Shown here in pieces: positions 1 to 12,700 of a stretch of 64,000 nucleotides of DNA (its first letter is position 1; every line of letters starts with the position of its first letter). Origin of the DNA: Litoditis marina (taxonomy: Eukaryota; Nematoda; Chromadorea; Rhabditida; Rhabditidae); contig OZ038440.1 of NCBI GenBank assembly GCA_964036275.1, positions 5,865,690 through 5,929,689 of the forward strand, given 5' to 3'. Position numbers and translations under genes: made by a program. The notes under the pieces were generated by a model. That model searched no databases and had not been told where the DNA came from. It saw only the letters and a list, made by a program, of their open reading frames with translations.

Positions 1-99
1 TTTTACTGAGAAATTTCTAGTGGTTTGACTTCTTTCCAAATTTCAAGCCCAAAAAGTGAACAACTAAACCAAAGTAAACAAATATGCAAAGTGAACTAC

Positions 100-3000
100 C
101 TCGAAAAGACAACGGATACTCCAAATGTCGAAGAATGAACTTGTCCTTCGACTTGAGAACAGTCATGATGGCTCCAAAGAATTGACAGCTGGCCGGCTCA
201 TAGTCGGGACTGTCAACAAGACCGAGACGGAACAATCTAAACGTATTTATTTATGTTGTTTTTATCTGTAGCCGTCGAAACAACATTACAAAACCCGCCA
301 TTCGAGAAATAGTGGGATAATCCTAAAAACATTCCTCATTCCTGCCAATATGTTTCTGCAAGACCGGCTAAACACCCATTTTTTCCAGACTTCAGAAAAC
401 ATTTACCGGTGATAAGACATGTCATAACATAACATTTCACGTCTTACCAAACTAAAACTAACAAAATGACATCGTCAAATTAAATGTTAGAAATACTGAC
501 TTTTTCGCCAATTTTTTCTGATCCACATTCCGTAGAACACATTCTCCGGCCTCCTTGTGTACACATTTCCGTAGTTGGTGAACGTAGGAGATGATTGAAT
601 CCAACGACCGATCAGGGATGGGCATAGTCTGAAAACCACGATCATTCACCCTGCATTAATCGTCATATCTAACTCTACATCTCAACCCCAGACCAAAATG
701 ACGTACCGAGCAATGTACGGCTCATTTATTCACAAAAGAACATAGTCCGTAGTACAGCAATGTTGCGACTTTATCAGAAATGTGAGCGAATCAAGATAGA
801 AATAACCCCTAATTGCCTTCTTCCAGGAGAAATGATGAGTGATAAGTGAGCAACATCCATAAAATGACTGGTATTGCCTCTCTACAACTCGACAGCCGGT
901 TACAACAGACGATTATACACAGTGGAGAAGAGGATGAAAGTAAACTACTAACCTCCTTCAAAGCCAACCACCAGGCTGACTGTACGTCTGCTCCCTCGAT
1001 ATCGGCTACACGCAGAAAGGCTTTCAACAAATTTGTCGTCAAAATATTCCTGAAAAAAAAAAGATATGTGTAGATGAATTTCTCCATTCCCATTTTTTCT
1101 GAGAGCTGATTATCATTATTTAATCACAATTATGTAGACAGAGGTAGATTCAAAGATTTTGAGATTTAAGCAGAAAAATTCTCAATTTTAGGATAGAAGA
1201 AACGAGTTCCTTTTCGACAAATGGGAGATTTTACAAACTTTACAAAGGGTATCTTTACACAACGAACTAACCATGTGTCTTTCATATTCTTCTCATTGAA
1301 CAGTCCGAAACAGGGGATCAGGGGGACCCAATTGAAGTTTATCATCTGCTCGTTCAGCCAATCCAACGAGCGGTCGTGTTTCAGAGTGTCTCGTAGGATC
1401 AGCTCCGACATTCCCAGATTTCGAAGAACCGAATCTGAAACGACACATACTCATACTCCAGTAAAGCTCTTCTGGGTGTGGGCAACACAGGTAAAATAGT
1501 TCAATGCCAGTGCAACTAAAATGAACGTGCGTAACCTCGAAAACGGGTAGATATCACTGCAAAAGTGACTATTTCTCCCGGTTAGCGCATTTCAAACAGT
1601 TTTTGCTTTAAAAAAACGAGCTTAAGTTCCATAAACAGAGAAAAATGAGCCTAGGTCAGCGCCAATTTGACGGGGTATTTTACCTATGATGGGCAACCAC
1701 CGGAATGAGGCAGATATAAAGTACAAATTTCTTGATTAAGGATAACTTGTTGACAACTATCTGCCTGCATCAGTTCCACTACTTTTCAACTATAGTACTT
1801 GTGAGGCGCCACCAGCACATAATTGATATAACTCACAAAACAGACGTCTATAGTGACGAAGATGCATTTTACGTTGTTCCAGCAACTCCGGATTATCCAA
1901 AACTTCCTGCAAAACTATACTGTTAGTCATTTGCACAGTCACGTAAAACATTTTAAACACAGCAGAACTCAGAAACGTGCAATGACAAAGTGCACGATGC
2001 CTCATTAGAATGATATCTTTAAAGAAGGACGATTATGTGGTCCAATCGCAACGGTTCAGTCCTTTAAACTGCAATACATTTTTCAGTCGCAGTCTAAGGG
2101 ACCATTGACACGGGATTGGTCCACATAATCGTCCTTCTTTGTAATTTTCAATTCACTTCTAGTATAGTAGACGTCAAGTAATTAGACTTCGAACAAATAT
2201 ACTGATCTCTGAACACAAAGTACTATCAATGATGCTGCACTTCTATCTGAAAAATTGAACATAATATCTATAAACAGACATTTTCAAAAGGCAATACGTT
2301 CTGGTGTTCAACATAACGTTACCAACAACAGATTAGAACGAAAAACCTTGCAATGATGTGATGTGTTTGTAGTATGACCACCCACTACGTGTTGCTTGTA
2401 GTTCGCAATCTCTTATACAGATCAAACTACAACCCACAACTTGGTGCTGTTATTAACCAGACACATACCTGTACACTGAATCCCCGCTGTTTCCATTCTC
2501 GTTTCCGTCGAGATACTTCATTCAGAATTCGTCGAGAAGGTCGACGCATTTCAATCGATATTTCAAGCAACGATTTTCCATCTGATATCATTCTGAAAAA
2601 ACGATACATGAGCTTTGTCTTTAAAATTACAAACATAAAATTACATACAAATTCGAATCAAGTACTATCTGTATCCCGAGAAAAACAACTTCCAGTAGGA
2701 AATTTCGAGTATAAACCGAAAAGAAAACGATTGAAGTACACTAACCGATATATCTGTGATACCTCAGACTCGGTGAAAGGATCCGGAGTGCCCGTATAAT
2801 ACGGATCCAGGATATGGATCATTCTGCGTTGAACTTGATCGGCGCTGCGGGTTTCCAATTTGCGACCTACAACGGACAGAAGGATAGAGACACCTAATAA
2901 CTGTGAAAGCAAACGTAAAATCAATTCTTCGTAATGTTTCCTTGACAGCTTCGTCTTCTGTGAGTCTAGAACGTTATACTATACAGTTTTTTTTATTGTC

Positions 3001-4652
3001 TAGGCTTTCTAGAGCATGGGGCATCACCTTGGTGGATCCCAAGTAGTTACAGAACGAGCCAACAAGTAGTAAACAAATATTTGGGGACTTCAATGGGCGG
3101 GATGATGGAATGTTAAAGTTGATAAAATATCACGAAACGTAAAATAAGCCGAAGTTAAAAGAGGCCAACAGACAAAATCATAACTCACAGATGTGCGGCC
3201 ACATTCCGAGCTGGACGAGCACATCATTTTCCCGACGTTGGTTTGATCTCTGATAACATATATTTATGCATTTACATAGTTAACATGTATTCTGTTGAAC
3301 ATGTCGCATCTCGCATCCGACAAAGCGTGCAACATGAGAAACACATGACTAATTCAAAATTGCTGCAGTTATCAGAAAATTATATTGTTTGGACCTGTTA
3401 CTTATGGTTTACTGGCATGGCCCATGGCGGGTTTAAGAAATGTTCAAGCCCTCGTAACCGGCACTATCACACCTTTTTTGGGATTCTGAGAAGAAGCTAT
3501 GGATTATGTTTAATCAAAGCAAGTTTATTTTCGTCGTACAAAAGTCGTACCTTACACCTTACTGGTACCTGGTACGTCACTGCCTCCGAAAGCTTACCTT
3601 ATACACCATGTTTGTTTGTTGTTAAAAATTCAAATATAACTCACAGTAGTCCCGTCCGCGCCTGCCATGAAGCCGGCATAGTACTGGCCATCCTCGTAGG
3701 CAAAACCGTGTCGAGCAGCGAACTGTCTCCAGTTCTTGCGGATTCGCTTGTCCTCTTCTCGCGTGAAACGCACGTTATAATCCAGTTTTATACCTGCAAC
3801 AATTATACTCCTGGTTCTCCAGTATAGGGATAAGCAGAAGGAATCTACCGCCCACCGATCATTAAGCTATAACATTCCAAGTTCTCAATCAATCAATCAT
3901 GGTAGATAGGCTAAACAATAAAATCTGTTGACGGGATAAATAGGAATGAACACAGAAAATGCGGAATGGCCGATCAATGAACTACAACACTCCAAACACC
4001 AGAACTATGAAAAACGTTCGATACTTATGTCAGCGTCACGCCCATTTACGTTTGCCCCCTCTGATGCTATATAGAAGGAAAGAGAGACTAAAAGATGTAA
4101 AATGGGGAAACATACCGTACTGCAGTAGTCTTTCCGTTTGCTCTTCAGTCACTTTGCCGGGTACCACATGATGAAACAGATATCCCTGAGGAGATATGAT
4201 ACCCTCTTCAGGTAGATCCACATCGTAGGAGCAGATGAACTTGATCACCTTCAGAGTTAAAATTGTTAGGTAAGAATACTTATTTAACCAGGTTCCAGGT
4301 GAATGCTTTATATACCGGGTATTTCGTTAACCGCACGAGTTGACCGTTAACGTGAATGGTTAACTGGTTTGGAACCGTTTATGATTTTGGCTCGCTACAA
4401 AAATAACTTTATGCTATTTAAGCGCTACAAAAGAAAAGAGCAAGAAGGTCAGTGAACAGTGAGTACAGGTTGAGAAAAATTGCGTCTCTCTGACCCACAC
4501 ACTCTCTATCTCACTCGTCTACAAAGTGGCTGGAGATTGTCTGAGTACATACAACTCACCTTCCACGATAACGAATAGGCGTAGTTACTCTTTCGAATGG
4601 AGGGGCCCGGCCCTTCTTCCAGTTCTCGGGCCTCAGTCTCATCTTCACTCAT
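100..4652 (-). CDS. Gene Y: Myb-repeat DNA-binding protein (TTF-I/DMTF1/Reb1 type), 3' end off window
   Basis: Eleven exons join in phase: 4652-4560, 4248-4116, 3793-3645, 3249-3189, 2866-2746, 2592-2469, 1906-1837, 1434-1272, 1049-953, 628-501, 236-100, giving about 425 codons before the left edge; the last exon ends on a donor in phase 1, so the gene continues. The start is an ATG followed by an acidic stretch (MSEDETEARELEE). A first Myb-like repeat is split over exons 3-5: FTREEDKRIRKNWRQFA, then GMWPHI and the recognition-helix-like RSADQVQRRMIHILDP. A second repeat (LLEISIEMRRPSRRI) lies in exon 6 and a third, degenerate one (FNWVPLIPCFGLFNEKNMK) in exon 8. Exon order, phases and some lengths match gene X at 6710-17337, so the two are paralogues. 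By family the product should bind DNA in the nucleus or nucleolus; the target is unknown. Family assignment is from pattern recognition only. Confidence 0.78.
1933..2013 (+). repeat. Dispersed repeat, copy 1 of the AACTCAGAAACGTGCA family
   Basis: The stretch shares a long near-identical block (cacgtaaaaca, aactcagaaacgtgcaatga, agtgcacgat, ctcattagaatg) with copies at about 10023-10141 and 45393-45512. It lies in an intron of gene Y just beside an inverted-repeat element. No coding potential is seen. Confidence 0.75.
2022..2139. mobile_element. TA-flanked inverted-repeat element, copy A
   Basis: The ends are inverted repeats of about 26 bases beginning AAGAAGGACGATTATGTGG. The interior has a second imperfect inverted pair around TCCTTTAAACTGCAATA. 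Two relatives lie at 6877-6993 and 8722-8839; those have TA on both sides, as Tc1/mariner-type non-autonomous elements do, while here the right flank is TG. It sits in the gene Y intron between exons 6 and 7. Confidence 0.9.
4298..4375. mobile_element. Partial copy of the GTATTTCGTTAACC inverted-repeat family
   Basis: The sequence reads as one end (gctttata, ccgggtatttcgttaacc) of the elements found complete near 16702-16936 and 34493-34714; the opposite end is missing. It lies just 5' (on the minus strand, downstream) of the second gene Y exon boundary region, in the intron between exons 1 and 2. Confidence 0.6.
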
Positions 4653-5171
4653 GTTCAGAAACACACCGCCGCCTGCTTAAATGAAAAATTTAGATTCAAA
4701 ATAACATTACACGCTTGTTACAGTGAAAATCGAAAAAAATGTGACAACACGATCATACAATTAGACAAAATTATCGTAAGTCTAAGTTAATGATTTCATT
4801 TGACGACAGCTAAGTTGCGACAATTCAAATCTCACACTCATCAAGTTAGATAAAGGTCCCCACTTCAATCGTTGGTGTGTTTTAAAAATTACATTGGGTC
4901 CAGTTTCGTTTTGTAGACTGATTGGCGTTAGGCTATGGTCGCTATCTGGTAGGAAAGGCTGGTTGGCACCAGCCAGCCACAGTTGACAACTGTGCAACGT
5001 GAAGTGCATGCAATTCATGGAGAAGAAATAAAAATATGATAGAAGATAAACTTGTAAGAAATGCATTAAGTTGTAATCTCGATAGCTAATCACTCCATAT
5101 CTCTTTCTCTTCCAACACTTTCTATTCAAGCCCAATAGTTGTCAAACCCAATAGTTGTCCTCAGCACAATA
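4653..5171. other. Intergenic, upstream of gene Y
   Basis: About 0.5 kb before the gene Y start. On the minus strand TTTAAGCAG precedes the ATG by 23 bases and could be a 3' splice or trans-splice site. No other gene signal is visible. Confidence 0.4.
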
Positions 5172-6439
5172 TAAGACGCTCCAATCTAAATGGTTTCGGA
5201 AATCAGGAAATCCTAGTGATTTCATGAAATTTTTAGGATGAGACTTTTAACCATCGAAGAGTTATCACTTTTTTAAAATTATTTCTGATTGGACATCGGG
5301 TAGTCCCCATTTATTTGAAGTTTAAACTAAAAACCAAACGATCGAATCGCTGTGTCCCGATTCAGGAAATTGAAAAAAAGTGTGTCACAAAAAATTGCAG
5401 TTTTCACAAATCTCTCAAAAAATTGTGTCACACTTCAATTTTTTGGGCCCAATTTTTCATACTACAATTTTTTGGGCACATTTTTTCACTTTTCCAAATA
5501 TTGTACATGTTCCAGCAAGAGAGGTTATTACTGAACCACTCGCGCGATACTAATGTTTCCTTCCATACACCCCTGACTGCGCCGTATCTAGTATTGGCAC
5601 GGTGAGACCGCTCGACAAAAACGGTCCAATTGAAAAAACAGAGGAAAGACAAAACCGCACCGCGTATAATGCACGAGCGGTTTTATTAATGGAGCGCACT
5701 TTCTGATAAATTGTATGCAAATTTCAACCAAGCATCGTGCCAAAAAGCTACAGTACATTTTTTCCGCGCGGGTACGCGCCCTGTCTAGGCTGATGACCGG
5801 CGGCATTTCAATTGGCGGGGTACGCCGTTTTTCAACTGCGGGCAAAGTTCCAAATTATTGGGGAGCGGTCTCACCGTGTTGGCGATTAGAGCAATGAGAC
5901 GCAGAGAAACGAGCGCGCATTGAGGGCATCGCTCAATTAGAAAAAGAGACGCAGAGAAAGAACAGGCAAGACAGATCCGCAGGATTTGAAACCATAACAA
6001 GATACGGATCATTGAGAGCTGTGTCAAAGAGTATCACAGCATTATCGCGCGAGAGACATACAAAGTGCAAAGTACCTCTCTTTTAGAGAAACAAATGGGT
6101 CACAATTTTTCACACTTCCATTTTTTGGGCACAATTTTTCACACTTCAATTTTTTGGGCCCAATTTTTCACACTACAATTTTTTGGGCACATTTTTTCAC
6201 ACTGTTTTCAACTGCGAAAACGTGTGTTATAATGTTCTGAAAGGAAAATAATTGTGGCAGAGGATTTTGAAACATACAAATATTCGGTAGTTTTATCTGC
6301 GCTCCAAATGAGAGCGACACAAGAATTAGAAGAATTGGACATTTCAGAAAAAATATCGGACAAGTCTGATGATGCACAATATTTTGAGGTTTTCCAAGAA
6401 ATTATCTAAAATGGAAACCATTTAGATTGGAGCGTCTTA
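5172..6439. mobile_element. 1.27-kb inverted-repeat DNA transposon (non-autonomous), TA target site
   Basis: Terminal inverted repeats of about 27 bases match exactly at both ends (TAAGACGCTCCAATCTAAAT and its complement near 6413-6439), each flanked by TA. Inside there is a direct repeat of a phrase built from CAATTTTTTGGGC and TTTTTCACACT (about 5430-5495 and 6105-6212), a nested element at 5598-5878, and two copies of GAGACGCAGAGAAA. No intact transposase frame is seen, so it must have been moved by an enzyme encoded elsewhere. It occupies the space between genes X and Y. Confidence 0.88.
5598..5878. mobile_element. Nested inverted-repeat element inside the 1.27-kb transposon
   Basis: A perfect 16-base terminal inverted repeat, CACGGTGAGACCGCTC, stands at both ends and the bases TTGG flank both sides, a likely target duplication. 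The element interrupts the direct-repeat region of the larger transposon and so probably inserted later. No open frame of note. Confidence 0.8.
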
Positions 6440-6709
6440 TATGAATGGAGCAAAAATAACAAATATAGGCGTGGAAAAGATGAACCACGTATAGTAGCTT
6501 GGAAAAACGAACAACGCTAGTTTTAATCTTTTAAATTATACAAAAAAATGCATGTAACAGCAAACAGTCAATGAGAACATAACAATCACCGGTTTAGTAT
6601 TTAAAGAACACATCTCAAACAACTCGTAAACATATTCAAACAAACAATAACAAAGTATTCAATGTCTACACATAACATAGTACCCGAGCGAAAACATAAC
6701 AAATAATAA
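6440..6709. other. Gene X 3' region
   Basis: The short AT-rich stretch between the stop codon of gene X and the transposon. No canonical AATAAA is seen on the minus strand close to the stop. Confidence 0.4.
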
Positions 6710-9700
6710 CTATTGTTCCATCTCATCCCTTTCGGCCCTTCTTTTCTTCTTCGTCTTTTTCCTTTTTGGCTCATTTTCCTCCCCCTCCGGTCCATCTTCT
6801 ATATCCTCATTGGGTGGTCCTTCATTCTCATTGGGTGGTGCATCTTCTCCGTCCTCATTTGTGCCAATGACGCTTAAAGTAGGACGATAATGTGGACCAA
6901 TCCCGTGTCAACGGTCCTTCAAACTGCAATTGAAAATGTATTGCAGTTTAAAGGACTGCAGCGTTGCCATTGGACCACATAATCGTCCTTCTTTAATTGG
7001 TAACTTTCTCTCAACATCAATGATGGAAGATCTAATACGCCACAGCATTTGACAAAAATGAATAGCAAATAGTATACAACTGTGTTCCAATTTTGCTAAT
7101 CTTTTCCCCTATATTCTCGCTTTCACCTCTCGTATTCATGTTGTAACTCGTTGGTACTGTTTCAACTCAATAGAATAGCTTTACCTTATGTGCCATTTAC
7201 AAAACTAAATAGAGACACCAAAGTATCCCAAAAAACTCACCCTTTCTCCAACTTTCGTTTCAGAGAACGGAAAATTCGTAATCTGGCCTTGCGAGAAGTA
7301 GCTACGATTTTGACGCCTAGTCCACTGCAAGAGAAAAACATGAATATCAGAAACATTCTGATTGCAGTCTAATACTTACTAATTCGATAGGTGGCCAGTA
7401 TAGGTGTTGTCACATTCTTCTGTTCTTTAAAGTTTTTTGAATATTTTGCGAAGTTTACCAGGCTATGTGAATAGAGAAGTACAAGCATATACCCATACAA
7501 CAGCAAAGTCCAACTATTCGACAAAGTAGTCCGTTTTTAAAAACAAGCACGTGAAAACTGGAGTTTTGCATTAGAAATGAACAAATATTTCTCGTTTCCG
7601 GCGAAAAAGTAACCCATTCTTCGAACTTCCTTGGCTAATCGGACAACTTTACTAAGGTGTGCACATACCCAGAGCGAGAACCATCAGATGTTGTATCCGC
7701 GCCCTCTTGGGACTCTTCTGCTTCCCCCTCAACTTCGCCAGTCTCCTCTCTGAAGTTGAACAATAACAAAATGAAAACAATGAATTACAAATATAATGGT
7801 TACTAACTCGAAAAGCTCGCTGTTTCAGAAAATTAAGTTGAATGCATAATCAAACTTAAAACCTTTTGCGGGTCTTTGGCTTGAAACTCGATTGTTCAAA
7901 CCCGAGAAACTAGAACTTGAAAAGTTAAAAATCGGAAATACTCATTCGCAAATGTTGAACACCGTATTAATTTCATAGAAATAGTACCTCTTCTTCTTTT
8001 TGTTTCTCTTCGATCCATGTCCACGCTTTTTTCTTTTAATTGATTTGGTTAAACCGACTTTTTCTTCGGTTTCACTGAAAAATCATCCTTGCAAAGGTAT
8101 TCGCAAAGTGAGCGGAACAAAAAGGATAGTGTCTATTTTATGTGAATATCTACCTGAGCTACGAATGTGCTAAAATTGAGCACGGTTCATCTTTAAAACG
8201 CGAAAAACGTCATTGTTTATTATTAAATAGTGGAAGTATAGTTCAGAATCACAAGTTTCCGAATTCATTATTTCGTCGCCTAAACTTGACTGTAACAAAA
8301 ATCAATAAGAAACAACGTACTTAGCACAGGACTCCACAGACTCCGCAACTTCTCGATTTTTATCTCTTTCGCTGGCTTCAGCAGATCTGTATAAAACAAC
8401 AAACAGTTAATTAAATTGATGCACGAGTCAAATATAACGCGAAGTAACAAATATTGCTGGTCTATATATCGAAAAATCTATTGTTATTGTCACCGAACGG
8501 ATAATAAACCTTTTCTCTTAATGATAATCATAATATGAAGTTTCCAATCATTTTGCTTTCTTTTTGTATTCAACATTTGAACTCACACTTGCTTCTAGAA
8601 ATATTATACTTTTAGATTCCAAGGTTCAAGATTCATTCATTCACAAACTTTTGTAATTTGGTGTTCCTTTTCGGACACCCAGGTATCTCTGTCTTACTGT
8701 AGCTATTCAAATATATTCTTAAAAAAGGACGATTATGTGGTCCAATTTCAACGCTTCAGTTCTTCAAACTGTAATAGATTTTACAATTGCAGTTTAAAGG
8801 ACCGTTGACACGGGATTGGTCCACATAATCGTCCTGCTCTAATACTCTTTTAATTACCCGGTATCCGACACAGCGGCTATTTCCGGTTGTCCCTCATCGA
8901 CTCGGGTGTCACTCCCGTCCGAGTCACTGCTGCCAGCCTCATCAACATAGGGAATGCCATCTTCTACGTCAAACTCCTGAACAATCCTGATAACTGAGAC
9001 TTTCGAATGATTTAAAGCTTTAACCCATGCATGTAGACAGTTCAAATGGCGAATTCCAATAACTAACACGTTATAATATTGGCTGATTTTTAAAGTTATG
9101 ATAGAGAAATAGTTTTTCGAAATTAGACCACTCCACTCAAAATATTGGTAAAAACTAAAAACACCTATGTGAATGACAGAGAGTAAGACTAGCATCAAAC
9201 ATTCATTCTTGAACGTTTCAGTTTGGTTTTCATAACTGTTAATAGCTGTGGGCAGTCCGCTGAAGAAGTTGCGAGACTATAACCGCGCTCTGAACAGATA
9301 CTCTAATCAGGACTGAATACGATGTACGTCCCGATTATAGAATAAATGGTAATTTGTTAATTAGTAATATATCTGATTCTAATCAATGTTCATTCGATGA
9401 ACTGACCACGTATTCCTTGAACAAGTCGAGTTCTGCGTATCCAATTAGTTCTTCATTATTTGTTGTTGCCGGGAATAGTTTGAGCACATCTTCGGATTCA
9501 ACCTGACACGAAAAATTTATAGAACACGAGAAAAACAACACAGAAAAGTGAGATAGACAACCAGACAACTGAGAAAATGCCGCTAATAGCACCACACAAA
9601 GACTACTTTTTGTAAATGTAAAGCATCCGAATGGTTTTTCTCTACATTTTATCCGACACTCCCTTGTTCGTAAGAGAAGGGTTCAGGAGATTTGTAAGAG

Positions 9701-12700
9701 CCATAGAAAAAACAAAAACTGACATATTTCTTCCACTTTGTTGGCGGTATCCAATCTTCGTACTTCGAAACGGAGTACACCACAAGCGCTTCCACCAACG
9801 GGCAGCGAAACAAAGCAGGGAATCCTCGATTAGTCGCCTGAAACATGAACATTTGATTCTCTTTTTGAAAGAGCACTTCAAAGATCAAAAGGTGGAAATT
9901 ACCACAACTCTTAAAAAATCGAATTTCGGTAAGTCACGTGTTTTTTTGTCTAGTTCGGTGGAGTGTTCAACACTTCTAATCATCGAACCGACACTACCCC
10001 GCCTATCCTGCTTGTCAACTGCATAGTCCCGTGAAAAATGGTGAACACTGCACAACTCAGAAACGTACAATGAATGCACGATTCCTCATTAGATTTTGAA
10101 TGCTAACTTTACGTGACTATTCAAATCACTTCTAGTATATGTGCAACAATAAGGTTGTTAATGGATTTCAAAAGTGAGTTTTCGAGTTTCCTAGTTTCGA
10201 CTTTCGACGAAATTTTCGAGTTTTGAGTGTTTTCGGACCCAAAAACCTGAAACTTTCGAGTTTTCAAGTTCAAAATTTTGGAAAATTTCGAGTTTTCTAG
10301 TTTAACAACCCTATGACACAACACGCACCAGCATATTCGGTGTGACATCCGACCGTTCCGGCTGTCCGTTCTCATCCAGGGCACCAGCCGCCCTCTTGGT
10401 GACAGCTCTCCCTCGGCCACTCGCCCCAATATCGTCGTCGTCTTCTAGACTCGGAGTTTCGGCCACCTCTATTCCCGCCTTCACCAACTGGTATTCGAAG
10501 GCCAGACTCAGTATGTGAAGACGCTCTCAAATAGAACATAATCAATATAGTCGAAACTAGTTGCAATAGATCTAACCTACAACAGAGCTGAAATGTTGTG
10601 AACCGACAGAAGGTGAAAGAACTGCCCCAGTTTAGGGGAACAATAATACTAAATTCTGGTGAAAATTTTGCATGTAGTTCAAAAAAGGAGGGTTTTCGAG
10701 AAAACGGGGGCCAATATTGAGGAACTTAAAAATAGTTGTTTGAACTTCGATCAAAAAAGTGAGCTAAAAAACTAACTCAAAGGCGACTCCTACCTACGTA
10801 CCTTTGAGAGAGTATCGAAAACGTAGTCGATTGAACAGTAGCTTATGAGCTCGTCTAAGACAACGACCCGTCTTCTCGAACAAGTAGCCAACCTCAGTAT
10901 CATCTCCCGAGTAGAACCCGGTTATTCCCTCACAAAACAGCCTGCAAAACAAAACAGATAGGACGTGTCCATTAAAATAGTTTTCCTAAACTAAACAATT
11001 ATGCAATTCTCGTCATTTTCGCAAAAAGCCGGTTTACAGTGGATTTCGCACAATGTTGACAAGATCATCGGGTTACTGTCAGAAAACAACTGACAAGCGT
11101 CAAAGTTGATCACTTAGAAACTTATATCTAGCTGATTCCTTCCGGAAGTTTTTGGAAAGCTTTTATATTTGGTAATGCTGGTAATCCTTATTACTACGAA
11201 AATATACTCCCAAAAGACGGGTATATTTATAAAAAAATTTATTAGAAAATATATAGCCGAGTATACCTTACCTTGTTTCCATTTCGTATAAATCATAGAA
11301 TTTCTCTCGTAGTGGTTCTAGCAATAAATCTGAAGGAGTGAGTTCGGTGATGATCTTGAGAAAACGACTGTAGTCCTCCACACCGATCGGAGCCAACCTC
11401 TCCAGAACCTTTAAAGTATCAGTTTCCCAGTCAAATGTCAAAGTAATTCCACTTTACCAATTTCGAATTCTCTCTCTCTCTCTCTCTACTCTCTATCTCT
11501 TACTTTCCCTGTTTGTTTTACTTTCTCTCATCTTTTTCATATTCCTGAATATGACCACTGCATGCCACGCTGGCACTGGCTACAAAGAGAAAGGGAAACT
11601 AGAGCCAATACCAAATCTAAGCAACACGAATGGTGAAAAGTCCCTTCAATGAAAGAAACAAAAGTTCAAACGACACGAGCTCGGATAAAGCAGTGCAGAT
11701 TGTCTGATTTGAGTAGATGTTTACTCGAATTAGCACAAAGCCGTATAGGATGATGTTCAATCAAGCGCGGTTGCAATCCATACAACCATACTTATGTCAA
11801 TGTGGTGTTTGGTGTACCTCCTCGTTTCGGGTGCTATCTCGTAAACGGGAGTCTGGGAAAATTTTACTCTCGCCCCCAACTGTACAATCGCCCCCATCCT
11901 TCTGACTCTTCGTTGAAACGGAGCCATGTAACTCCACCCCCCCCCCCCCCCATGGTGGGGAGTGAAAGTAACACCAGACATATTGCGGCTTAAACGAAAA
12001 CAGTGGGGGGCGTGAGTGAAATGTTTCCCGGGAGTGTTTCTCTACCTACAAGAGATTGCGTGATTCGAGGAGGTATACCTCGCTGACCAAATAGAGAATG
12101 CTACCGCTCTAGATTAACGAGAGAAAGCTGTCAGTTGCTGATCGAAGTTGGAAAATTCTAAAAAAAGAACTAACCTCTTTATATGCGGCGGCCCAAGCCA
12201 TTTTCGGCCTCATCCCCTCTTCATCTACGTTTGTCGTGTAGATCTCAGTTAACTTGCGAATAATTCGTTTCCTGCAAACTGGCGATAGAAAGAACTTCCT
12301 TTCAATTGAATCGAGTACTCAGAAAAATTAGCGCTGATTAGCAGCGCATACCGCAGGGATGACCAAAATTTCGACCGGCTTACCGGCCGGAACGACCCCC
12401 CCCCCTTTAAAATTGAAAACAAGGCGTAAATAGTCGAAAACAAGCTTAATGAACACGAAATATTTTCATTCGAAGTTTGAATTTAACAAAATCGGCTCGA
12501 ATGTCTTTCATTTTTTCAAATTTTCGTTCTCATCGCGGCCAAAAACGACCCCCCCCCCTCTGAAAAAGTTGTCCGCGTACCAACTTTGGTCATCCCTGGC
12601 ATACCGTAAACCGTAATCCAAAAATTGGAATTTAATCGAAAAAGGTAAAAAAAAAAACACTCATTGAGAGAGCATGAATATGTATTACGCATGAAACAGT

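Noticed and set aside
7862..7910. Small extra exon of gene X between the exons at 7988 and 7749
   Set aside because: It would enter in phase 2 and leave in phase 1, breaking the frame of the next acidic exon.
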